Below are positions 4,842-10,295 of a DNA stretch of 11,241 nt, piece after piece (the first letter of the stretch is position 1; each line of letters starts with the position of its first letter). The notes below the pieces were generated by a model. The model saw nothing but the letters and a program-made list of their open reading frames with translations, was not told where the DNA came from and did not search any database. A program made the translations under genes and the position numbers. Origin of the DNA: Dialister sp. CAG:486 (GTDB lineage: Bacteria; Bacillota; Negativicutes; Veillonellales; Dialisteraceae); NCBI GenBank assembly GCA_000434475.1, contig FR879624.1, positions 22,418-33,658 on the forward strand, written 5' to 3'.

Positions 4842-5906
4842 TTGTTCGCCTATGCGTTCACGTTTCTTGTGGCACTGGCTGTGACCTTTGTGCTGACGCC
4901 GGTGGTGAAGAACTTCGCCATCCGCATCGGCGCCGTCGACAAGCCGGATGCGCGCAAGGTACATCATGGACTGATACCGCGTCTGGGGGGGCTGGCCATT
5001 TACGCCGGCTTCATGGTCTCCGTGATCGCGACCATCGGCTTTACCTATGAGATGGTCGGCATCATGGTGGGAGCGACATTTTTGATCGCGGTCGGCATCG
5101 CTGATGATGTGTACTCCCTGCCGCCGAAGGTAAAGCTCTTGGGGCAGATCATCGCTGCGGCCATTCCCGTCGTCATTTTCAATATCAATATCGAATGGAT
5201 CGACGTGCCGCGCCTCGGCATCGTTTATTTGCCGGAGATCATATCGCTGCCGCTCACCATTTTCTGGATCATCGGCTTCGTGAATACGGTGAACCTGATC
5301 GACGGCCTGGACGGTCTGGCAGCCGGCATTGCGACGATCGCATCCATCGCCATCGCCCTCCTTGCTTTTCAGATGGGGCAGTGGGTGGCTGCAGCAGCCA
5401 TGATCGCCATGACAGGGGCCTGCCTTGCCTTTCTGCAGTATAACTTCAACCCGGCGAAGATCTTCATGGGAGATACCGGCTCCATGTTCCTTGGCTATAT
5501 CATCTCGGCCGTGTCCGTCATGGGCTCGATGAAGACTGTAGCGACAGCCGTCCTCATCGTGCCGCTTCTCGCGCTCACCGTGCCGATCACCGATACCCTC
5601 CTTGCAATCGTCCGCAGAAAGTCGAGCGGTGTGCCGATCTTCTCACCGGATAAAAACCACCTGCATCACCGTTTGCTGGCCAAGGGGCTGAATCAAAAGC
5701 AGGTTGTGCTCGTCATGTACGCGCTGACGGCCTTCTTCTCCTGCACCGCGCTCATCGTCATTCACCTGTCCCTTTGGATCGGCATCGCGATCGTAGCCAT
5801 CGCCCTCGTACTCTTCGTCCTTTGGGCAAGAAAGCTCGGTGTCATGCAGGAGATCGTTCCATCGCCCTACCAGATGGAACAGAAGAAAAAGAAAGATAGT
5901 GACTAG
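4842..5906 (+). CDS. wecA: UDP-GlcNAc : undecaprenyl-phosphate GlcNAc-1-phosphate transferase (WecA/TagO type)
   Basis: A 354-residue polytopic membrane enzyme of the MraY/WecA superfamily. It transfers GlcNAc-1-phosphate from UDP-GlcNAc to undecaprenyl phosphate on the cytoplasmic face, the first step of O-antigen, enterobacterial-common-antigen-like or wall teichoic-type polymers. Family motifs are intact: DD-x4-LPPKVKLLGQ with Asp88-Asp89, NLIDGLDGLAAG at 151-162, KIFMGDTGS at 206-214, Asp251, and the uridine-diphosphate-binding HLHHR at 273-277. About ten or eleven hydrophobic segments span 3-328, followed by a Lys-rich tail. The TTG start is set by the AGGAGGTG site 5-6 bases upstream. 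The last residues and the stop codon lie in a tandem TAGTGAC repeat (5897-5917), so the C-terminus was probably shaped by repeat insertion. wecB follows after 341 bases with no terminator between. Confidence 0.92.
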   Translation: MFAYAFTFLVALAVTFVLTPVVKNFAIRIGAVDKPDARKVHHGLIPRLGGLAIYAGFMVSVIATIGFTYEMVGIMVGATFLIAVGIADDVYSLPPKVKLLGQIIAAAIPVVIFNINIEWIDVPRLGIVYLPEIISLPLTIFWIIGFVNTVNLIDGLDGLAAGIATIASIAIALLAFQMGQWVAAAAMIAMTGACLAFLQYNFNPAKIFMGDTGSMFLGYIISAVSVMGSMKTVATAVLIVPLLALTVPITDTLLAIVRRKSSGVPIFSPDKNHLHHRLLAKGLNQKQVVLVMYALTAFFSCTALIVIHLSLWIGIAIVAIALVLFVLWARKLGVMQEIVPSPYQMEQKKKKDSD

Positions 5907-5958
5907 TGACTAGTGACTGGTAGCTAGGGATTAGGGATTAGTAGCTAGGGATTAGGGA
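5897..5958. repeat. Tandem repeats across the wecA stop codon
   Basis: Three exact head-to-tail copies of TAGTGAC (5897-5917) are followed by two copies of a 17-base unit, TAGCTAGGGATTAGGGA, at 5921-5937 and 5942-5958 (period 21). The wecA TAG stop (5904-5906) is the first three bases of the second heptamer. The same heptamer occurs inverted at 3206-3227. Confidence 0.85.
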
Positions 5959-5984
5959 CTAGGTTCTTTCCGTGTTAGCCATCT

Positions 5985-6150
5985 ATCCCCTTCCTTTGGA
6001 AGGGGAATGCCCGAAGGGCAAGGGGTTGGCCGAGCGAGAAAGATTGAGCCAACCTCCGGCGCTGCGCGCCACCTCCTTCCAGAGGAAGGAGGGAGAAAAC
6101 GGCTTTCGGGCATCGCTCCCCCTTTATAATTGCGGCGAAGCCGCCACCAC
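5985..6150. repeat. Palindromic repeat block upstream of wecB
   Basis: A cluster of hairpin units: CCCCTTCC/GGAAGGGG (5987-6005), GCCCgaaGGGC (6009-6019), GGTTGG/CCAACC (about 6024-6055), CCTTCCagaGGAAGG (about 6075-6090) and GCGGCgaaGCCGC (6132-6145). The GCCCgaaGGGC unit also occurs in the element at 2639-2946. The unit GCGGCGAAGCCGCCACC, followed by AACCCTGAACCAA, also occurs at 42-73, although there the spacing between the two parts is much shorter. This is non-coding repeat DNA; together with the tandem repeats it fills the whole wecA-wecB gap. Confidence 0.55.
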
Positions 6151-6247
6151 CATTTCTCATTCGACAAAGATTTCATCCACAATCAGTGGGCAGCACGTCC
6201 CACAGGCTAACCCTGAACCAATACACAAAGAGAGGAATGCAAGAATC

Positions 6248-7393
6248 ATGATCAAAGTAATGACGATTTTCGGGACACGGCCGGAAGCCATCAAGATGGC
6301 GCCCGTCGTAAAAGAGCTTTTGAGGCGGCCGGGCATTGATACGAAGGTCTGCCTCACCGCGCAGCACCGCGAGATGCTCGATCAGGTGGTTGATCTCTTC
6401 CATCTGCCGGTGGACTACGACCTGGACATCATGAAGAGCGGGCAGTCCCTCTACGACATCACCGCCCGCGTGCTCCGCGGGCTGGAAGATGTGCTGAAGA
6501 AGGAAAAGCCCGACTACGTGCTCGTTCACGGAGATACCACGACCACTTTCACCGCAGCACTGGCCGCTTTTTATCAGCAGATCAAGATCGGTCATGTCGA
6601 AGCAGGCCTGCGTACCGGAAACCTGCTTTCGCCCTTCCCGGAAGAAGCCAACCGTCAGCTGACCGGCGTCCTCTCGAATGTGAATTTTGCCCCGACGGAA
6701 ACGGCCAGAGAGAATCTCCTGCGCGAGAGCAAGGACGATAAGAACATCTACGTCGTCGGCAATACCGTGATCGATGCTCTTCTTGCGACCGTCAAGAAGG
6801 ACTATCATTTCGAGGATGCGGAGATCGAAGCCATCGAAGAGCACAAGCGTGTGATCCTCGTGACGACACACCGCCGTGAAAATCTGGGCGCTCCGATGCA
6901 CCACGTCTACCGTGCGCTCCGCCGTCTGGTGGAAGCCGTGCCGGATACCGAAGTGGTCTTCCCGGTGCATAGAAATCCGCTCGTGCGTGAAGCCGTTTCC
7001 GAAGAGCTCGAAGGCGTGGCAGGCATTCATCTTGTCGAACCGATGGAATATGAACCATTCACAAACCTGATGGCCAGAAGCGCCATCGTCCTTACAGACT
7101 CGGGCGGCATTCAGGAAGAAGCTCCGAGCCTTGGCAAGCCCGTCCTCGTCCTTCGAGATACCACCGAGCGTCCGGAGGCGGTCGAAGCAGGCACCGTGAA
7201 GCTCGTCGGCACCGATGAAGAAAAGATCTTCCATGCGGCCTATGAGCTTTTGACGGATGAGAAGGCGTACAAAGCCATGGCAGAAGCCGTGAATCCATAT
7301 GGAGATGGCCACTCGGCAGAGCGTATTGCAGATGCCCTTCTCTACATCGAAGGATTAAGTGATAAAAAACCGACTAAATTTATAGCCAAGTAA
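6248..7393 (+). CDS. wecB: UDP-N-acetylglucosamine 2-epimerase (non-hydrolysing)
   Basis: A 381-residue cytoplasmic enzyme (WecB/MnaA) that interconverts UDP-GlcNAc and UDP-ManNAc, feeding ManNAc into surface polysaccharide made on the lipid carrier loaded by WecA. Motifs run in family order: GTRPEAIKMAPV at 9-20, HGDTTTT at 94-100 (Asp96), HVEAGLRTGN at 116-125 (Glu118), PFPEEANRQL at 129-138 (Glu132), THRRENLG at 207-214 (His208), and the UDP-binding DSGGIQEEAPSLGKP at 284-298 followed by RDTTERPEAVEAGT. These match the catalytic Asp, Glu, Glu and His of E. coli WecB. The ATG at 6248 is chosen because the family starts with this MIKVMTIFGTRPE; AGAGAGG (6229-6235) is 12 bases away, rather far. 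In-frame codons back to 5972 read through repeats and are not coding. The atp promoter begins 10 bases after its stop. Confidence 0.95.
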   Translation: MIKVMTIFGTRPEAIKMAPVVKELLRRPGIDTKVCLTAQHREMLDQVVDLFHLPVDYDLDIMKSGQSLYDITARVLRGLEDVLKKEKPDYVLVHGDTTTTFTAALAAFYQQIKIGHVEAGLRTGNLLSPFPEEANRQLTGVLSNVNFAPTETARENLLRESKDDKNIYVVGNTVIDALLATVKKDYHFEDAEIEAIEEHKRVILVTTHRRENLGAPMHHVYRALRRLVEAVPDTEVVFPVHRNPLVREAVSEELEGVAGIHLVEPMEYEPFTNLMARSAIVLTDSGGIQEEAPSLGKPVLVLRDTTERPEAVEAGTVKLVGTDEEKIFHAAYELLTDEKAYKAMAEAVNPYGDGHSAERIADALLYIEGLSDKKPTKFIAK

Positions 7394-7402
7394 AAAATCC
7401 TA

Positions 7403-7411
7403 TGCTATAAT
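7403..7411 (+). promoter_or_regulatory. Promoter of the ATP synthase operon (extended -10)
   Basis: TGCTATAAT, a perfect extended -10, lies 10 bases past the wecB stop codon; no clear -35 exists. Transcription would start near 7418, within the palindrome described next. Confidence 0.6.
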
Positions 7412-7422
7412 GTACATGTACA
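7411..7422. promoter_or_regulatory. 12-bp palindrome over the atp transcription start (operator candidate)
   Basis: TGTACATGTACA is a perfect 12-bp palindrome overlapping the last base of the -10 and the predicted start site. A protein bound here would block initiation. No regulator is known to me for this exact site. Confidence 0.35.
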
Positions 7423-7425
7423 TTT

Positions 7426-7454
7426 GCATGTTTTACTTTTAACATGCTTTTTTT
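7426..7454 (+). terminator. Hairpin with T7 tract in the atp leader (wecB terminator or attenuator)
   Basis: GCATGTT (7426-7432) pairs with AACATGC (7441-7447) around an 8-base loop, followed by seven T residues. It has terminator form although only three of the seven pairs are G-C. It lies downstream of the atp start site, so it could end wecB transcripts, attenuate atp transcripts at about +37, or both. Confidence 0.5.
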
Positions 7455-7476
7455 AGAAACCATAGCGAGAAACCAG

Positions 7477-7710
7477 ATGGATAAGAAGGGGAAACTGCCG
7501 AAGGACGATGACTGGCATCCGCTGAGAAGTGCTGCCGTCGCATCAGGAGCGGGCCTTTCCATGCTGGCCTCCATCGCTGTGGGCGTATGGGCGGGTCTTA
7601 AGGCCGATGAATGGCTGGGCACCGATCCATGGGGACTCATTCTGCTTTCTGTCATAGGAGCGGTGAGCGGTTTGTGGTCTGCAATTACACAGATATTAGG
7701 TAAGAAATGA
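7477..7710 (+). CDS. atpZ: AtpZ-like ATP synthase accessory membrane protein
   Basis: A 77-residue protein of the AtpZ/ATPase gene 1 family, found at the head of many Firmicute atp operons. Two membrane helices (about 20-42 and 51-72) form a hairpin with the characteristic G-x-W-A-G-x-K-x-D-E-W-L-G-T-D-P-W turn. AtpZ and AtpI have been proposed to act as a divalent-cation transporter and to help assembly of the synthase. The ATG at 7477 is preferred. An in-frame ATG at 7444 lies inside the leader hairpin with no ribosome site, and even the chosen start has only a weak GCGAGA site, so translation may be deliberately low. atpI follows after a single base. Confidence 0.75.
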   Translation: MDKKGKLPKDDDWHPLRSAAVASGAGLSMLASIAVGVWAGLKADEWLGTDPWGLILLSVIGAVSGLWSAITQILGKK

Positions 7711-7711
7711 T

Positions 7712-8092
7712 ATGAACTTCGACTTGACTTTTCCTCACTATGCCAAGCGCATGAATCAGTACATTCTGGTCATCGCTGTCATCGGCGCAGGCATACTCTT
7801 TGCCTGGCAGGGCTGGGCATATGCATTTGCCTGGGGGTTGGGCTGCCTGTTTCATATCTTTTTTTTCAGCCTCATGCTGGTTAAGTTTAACCAGTGGCAG
7901 AGAGACAAGCGAGAAGTGGACTTCATCGGACACCGCCTTGTGGTATTCACAATGCTCCGCTTTATTTTGGAGATCGCAAGCTGCGCAGCGGTGATCTTCA
8001 CGCCGCTCAATATATTGGCCTACTTAGGTGGCTTACTTACACTGCCTGCTGCAACTCTTGGGGAGCGGCTGGTCGGTTTAATTAAGGAGTAG
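7712..8092 (+). CDS. atpI: ATP synthase subunit I (AtpI)
   Basis: A 126-residue membrane protein of the ATP synthase I family. AtpI assists assembly of the c-ring in Na+-type synthases (shown for Propionigenium modestum) and may also carry Mg2+. Four hydrophobic segments are visible: about 16-31, 36-57, 75-95 and 98-115. A short basic loop (QWQRDKREVD, 61-70) lies between helices 2 and 3. Sequence in this family is poorly conserved; identification rests on size, topology and position between atpZ and atpB. The ribosome site AGGTAAGAAA lies in the last codons of atpZ and the one-base gap suggests translational coupling. A 38-base gap with a strong ribosome site leads to atpB. Confidence 0.82.
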   Translation: MNFDLTFPHYAKRMNQYILVIAVIGAGILFAWQGWAYAFAWGLGCLFHIFFFSLMLVKFNQWQRDKREVDFIGHRLVVFTMLRFILEIASCAAVIFTPLNILAYLGGLLTLPAATLGERLVGLIKE

Positions 8093-8130
8093 TTTTCTTG
8101 ATATCCTTGTAAGAGAAAGGGGGTGAGATT

Positions 8131-8796
8131 ATGCATCTTCATACGGGTACACATGTTGTAGAGCAGCTCTTTGGCATGTCTGTGAATATGGATACGCTTT
8201 ATACCACATGGCTTACTGCCATCATCGTCTTCATCGCCGTATTTGCAGCGACCAGAGGCAGATCCCTGATCCCGGGAGGCTGGCAGAATGTGATCGAAAT
8301 GGTCATCGAAGGTCTTTGCTCTCAGTTTGAAAGTAATGTCGGGTCGAATTATCGCAAGGTGGCGACCGTTCTTCTGACGCTGTTCCTCTTCATCTTCACT
8401 GCGAATCAGATCGGTCTTCTGCCGACAGAACACCTGACTGCGTCTCCGACCAATGACGTGAATACTACATTGGGCCTATCCATCGCATGTTCTTTGATTA
8501 CACATTTCTATTTCATTAAGTGTAAAGGCGTAGGGCACTGGCTTTCCCATTTCTTCAAACCATTCCCGGTTTTCGCCGTCATGAATCTGATCGAAGAAAT
8601 TGCGAAGCCGATTACGCTGGCTATGCGTCTATTCGGCAACATTCTCGCAGGCGAAATTCTGCTGGAAGTTTTGTACTTCCTCTGCCCATGGTTTGTACCT
8701 ATGATCTGGATCGCCGTATCTTTGTTTATCGGTCTGGTTCAGGCATACATTTTCACCACCCTGACTTCCGTATACCTGAAAGAAAGCGTTGACTGA
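8131..8796 (+). CDS. atpB: ATP synthase Fo subunit a
   Basis: A 221-residue membrane protein, the stator half-channel subunit of Fo. It conducts the coupling ion to and from the c-ring. The essential arginine is Arg166 in ITLAMRLFGNILAGEILL (161-178), equivalent to E. coli Arg210; Glu175 follows in the same helix. The last helix carries LVQAYIFTTLTSVYL (202-216), whose Gln204 matches the conserved Gln252 of E. coli. About five or six helices are visible. Length is at the short end, normal for Firmicutes. A strong AAAGGGGGTGAG ribosome site precedes the ATG. The polar N-terminus (HLHTGTHVVEQLFG) is typical of the family. The gap to atpE is 139 bases, far longer than elsewhere in this operon. 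Confidence 0.95.
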   Translation: MHLHTGTHVVEQLFGMSVNMDTLYTTWLTAIIVFIAVFAATRGRSLIPGGWQNVIEMVIEGLCSQFESNVGSNYRKVATVLLTLFLFIFTANQIGLLPTEHLTASPTNDVNTTLGLSIACSLITHFYFIKCKGVGHWLSHFFKPFPVFAVMNLIEEIAKPITLAMRLFGNILAGEILLEVLYFLCPWFVPMIWIAVSLFIGLVQAYIFTTLTSVYLKESVD

Positions 8797-8935
8797 GTCA
8801 CAGCCGGTGAAGCGGCTACGCCGCATAATAAACGGAACGGCACCGCCCGTAAAAACGGTAAATACAATAGCCTGCCTTCCCTGATCACGGGGCAGTGCTA
8901 AAATTTTTTGCAATTCTCTAGGAGGAATTATCATT
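8797..8935 (+). promoter_or_regulatory. Structured 139-base atpB-atpE spacer with possible internal promoter
   Basis: The spacer holds a 5-bp GCGGC/GCCGC hairpin (8812-8824), an imperfect stem CTGCC..CC with GG..GGCAG (8872-8895, 2-base bulge) and an extended -10-like TGCTAAAAT (8896-8904) with TTCCCT as a weak -35 16 bases upstream. AGGAGG (8920-8925) gives atpE a strong ribosome site. Other junctions in the operon are 1-50 bases. A role in raising c-subunit yield is inferred. Confidence 0.4.
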
Positions 8936-9187
8936 ATGGATCAGACAATCGTAGCACAGTATTCCCTGATTGCAGCAGCAATCATTGCAGCCTGCGCAGC
9001 TCTTGCAGCAGCATTCTCCGACTCCAAAGCCGCAGCTAAAGCTCTCGAAGGTATGACCCGTCAGCCGGAAATGGCAGGCAAACTCTTCACCAACATGCTC
9101 GTAGCTATCGGCCTTATCGAATCTATTCCGATCATCGCTATCGTTATCGCTCTCGTACTCGTATTCGCTAACCCATTCCTGAAATAA
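8936..9187 (+). CDS. atpE: ATP synthase Fo subunit c
   Basis: An 83-residue two-helix hairpin that forms the rotor ring. The polar loop has the invariant RQPE (42-45), bound by the central stalk, and helix 2 carries the ion-binding carboxylate Glu62 with Ser63, as in Na+-type rotors. Two things are odd. Helix 1 lacks the usual GxGxGxG packing motif and has Ala22, Ala24, Ala26 and Ser28 at those places, with Ser30 at the next glycine. The residue aligned with Gln32 of the Ilyobacter Na+ ring is Asp29, giving a second carboxylate near the site. The Tyr70 and Thr67 equivalents are Ile67 and Ile64, so a simple Na+ site is not complete. The ribosome site AGGAGG is the canonical, strong one, as expected for a subunit needed in many copies. 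Confidence 0.95.
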   Translation: MDQTIVAQYSLIAAAIIAACAALAAAFSDSKAAAKALEGMTRQPEMAGKLFTNMLVAIGLIESIPIIAIVIALVLVFANPFLK

Positions 9188-9188
9188 T

Positions 9189-9216
9189 TATTCCTAATTA
9201 CAATAATTACGGAATA
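9189..9216 (+). other. Hairpin between atpE and atpF
   Basis: A 12-bp stem with one bulged C (9189-9200 with 9204-9216, loop CAA) begins 2 bases after the atpE stop. It has no U-tract, so it is more likely a 3' stabiliser or processing site for atpE mRNA than a terminator. The AAGGAGG site of atpF (9224-9230) follows directly. Confidence 0.5.
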
Positions 9217-9237
9217 TTAGGCTAAGGAGGGAACGAA

Positions 9238-9732
9238 TTGGTAGACCTGAATGGTACCTTGTTGATGCAGATCGTCAACTTTATCATTCTCTGTGCTATT
9301 CTTGGCCATTTCTGCTACAAGCCGGTACTCAAAGTACTCGACGACCGCAAAGCTCGTATTAAAAACGACCTGGACAGTGCTGCCCAGTCCAAAGCTGCTG
9401 CTGAAGAACTGAAAGTCAGCTACGAAGCCCAGCTGAAAGACGCACAGGCAAAAGCCCAGGAAATTGTGGACAAAGCAGTCAAGGAAGCCAAGGTGCAGGC
9501 GCAGGCACAGATTGATGAAGCCCATGCATCTATCGCCAAAGCAAAGGAACAGGCCAGCCAGCAGATCGAAAGAGAACGCAAGGATGCTCTGGAAGATCTG
9601 AAGGCTCAGGTGGCAGTCCTTTCCTGCGATATTGCAGCAAAGATCATCAGCAAGAACATGACGCCGGACGCCAACGACCGGCTCATCGCAGAAAGCATCG
9701 CAAAGCTGGATGCTAAAAAAGCAGGTAAATAA
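9238..9732 (+). CDS. atpF: ATP synthase Fo subunit b
   Basis: A 164-residue peripheral-stalk subunit. One N-terminal membrane helix (about 7-27) is followed by the conserved KPVLKVLDDRKARI elbow (28-41) and a long charged, alanine-rich coiled coil (about 42-135), ending with a C-terminal segment that contacts the delta subunit. It links Fo subunit a to the F1 head. Translation starts at TTG 9238, fixed by AAGGAGG 7 bases upstream; no nearby ATG gives the conserved N-terminus. Only one b-type gene is present, so the b subunit is probably a homodimer. atpH begins 2 bases after its stop. Confidence 0.94.
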   Translation: MVDLNGTLLMQIVNFIILCAILGHFCYKPVLKVLDDRKARIKNDLDSAAQSKAAAEELKVSYEAQLKDAQAKAQEIVDKAVKEAKVQAQAQIDEAHASIAKAKEQASQQIERERKDALEDLKAQVAVLSCDIAAKIISKNMTPDANDRLIAESIAKLDAKKAGK

Positions 9733-9734
9733 TC

Positions 9735-10280
9735 ATGGATAAGAACGTAATCCTTGCAAAGAAATACGGTCGCGCCATCTATGAAATCGCTGCTGAACAG
9801 AACAGCTTGGAAAAAACAGAAGAAGAACTTCACCTGATCGCAGACGCCATCAAGGAACATGCAGATCTGAAGGAGCTTCTTTTCCATCCTCTGCTTGCAA
9901 AGGATGTCAAGAAAGATACGATTAAGAAATTATTTGCAGATAAGGTTCAGCCTGTCGTTCTGCAGTTCTGCTATGTCGTAATCGACAGAGACCGCATTAC
10001 CGACTTCCCCGCTATGGTAGACGTATATACGACTCTTGCGCATCATGGCATGGGCATCGAAGAAGCTGTGGTGACCTCCGCACTCCCGATGACCAAGTCC
10101 CAGGTGGAAGCATTGAAAGCGAAACTCTCCGAAATTACAGGGAAGAAGATTCTCATGAAGCAGAAAGTGGACACGGCGCTGATTGGCGGCTTCACCGTTC
10201 AAGTGGGCGACCGCCTGATCGATGGGTCCGTAGCCAGACAGCTGCAGACACTGAAAGCTATTATGATGCAAAGAGATTGA
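9735..10280 (+). CDS. atpH: ATP synthase F1 subunit delta (OSCP)
   Basis: A 181-residue protein of normal length that caps the F1 head and ties it to the b-subunit stalk. The N-terminal six-helix domain (about 4-110) begins with the typical AKKYGRAIYEIAAEQ. The C-terminal domain carries the family signature GG-x5-GD-x2-D-G-S (DTALIGGFTVQVGDRLIDGS, about 136-155), followed by a final helix. It is tightly packed in the operon: the AGGTAA ribosome site is inside the end of atpF, and atpA starts 15 bases on. Confidence 0.94.
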   Translation: MDKNVILAKKYGRAIYEIAAEQNSLEKTEEELHLIADAIKEHADLKELLFHPLLAKDVKKDTIKKLFADKVQPVVLQFCYVVIDRDRITDFPAMVDVYTTLAHHGMGIEEAVVTSALPMTKSQVEALKAKLSEITGKKILMKQKVDTALIGGFTVQVGDRLIDGSVARQLQTLKAIMMQRD

Positions 10281-10295
10281 GGTGACTTCTAGGAA

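Noticed and set aside
5897..5958. Possible CRISPR array
   Set aside because: The units are 7 and 17-21 bases, adjacent or nearly so, with no unique spacers of 30-40 bases and no cas genes nearby.
6173..7312. Minus-strand open frame of 379 codons
   Set aside because: It is the antisense shadow of wecB, whose plus-strand protein has every family motif.
7444..7476. Earlier ATG for the AtpZ-like protein
   Set aside because: The ATG is inside the leader hairpin stem with no ribosome site, and the added residues are not part of the family.
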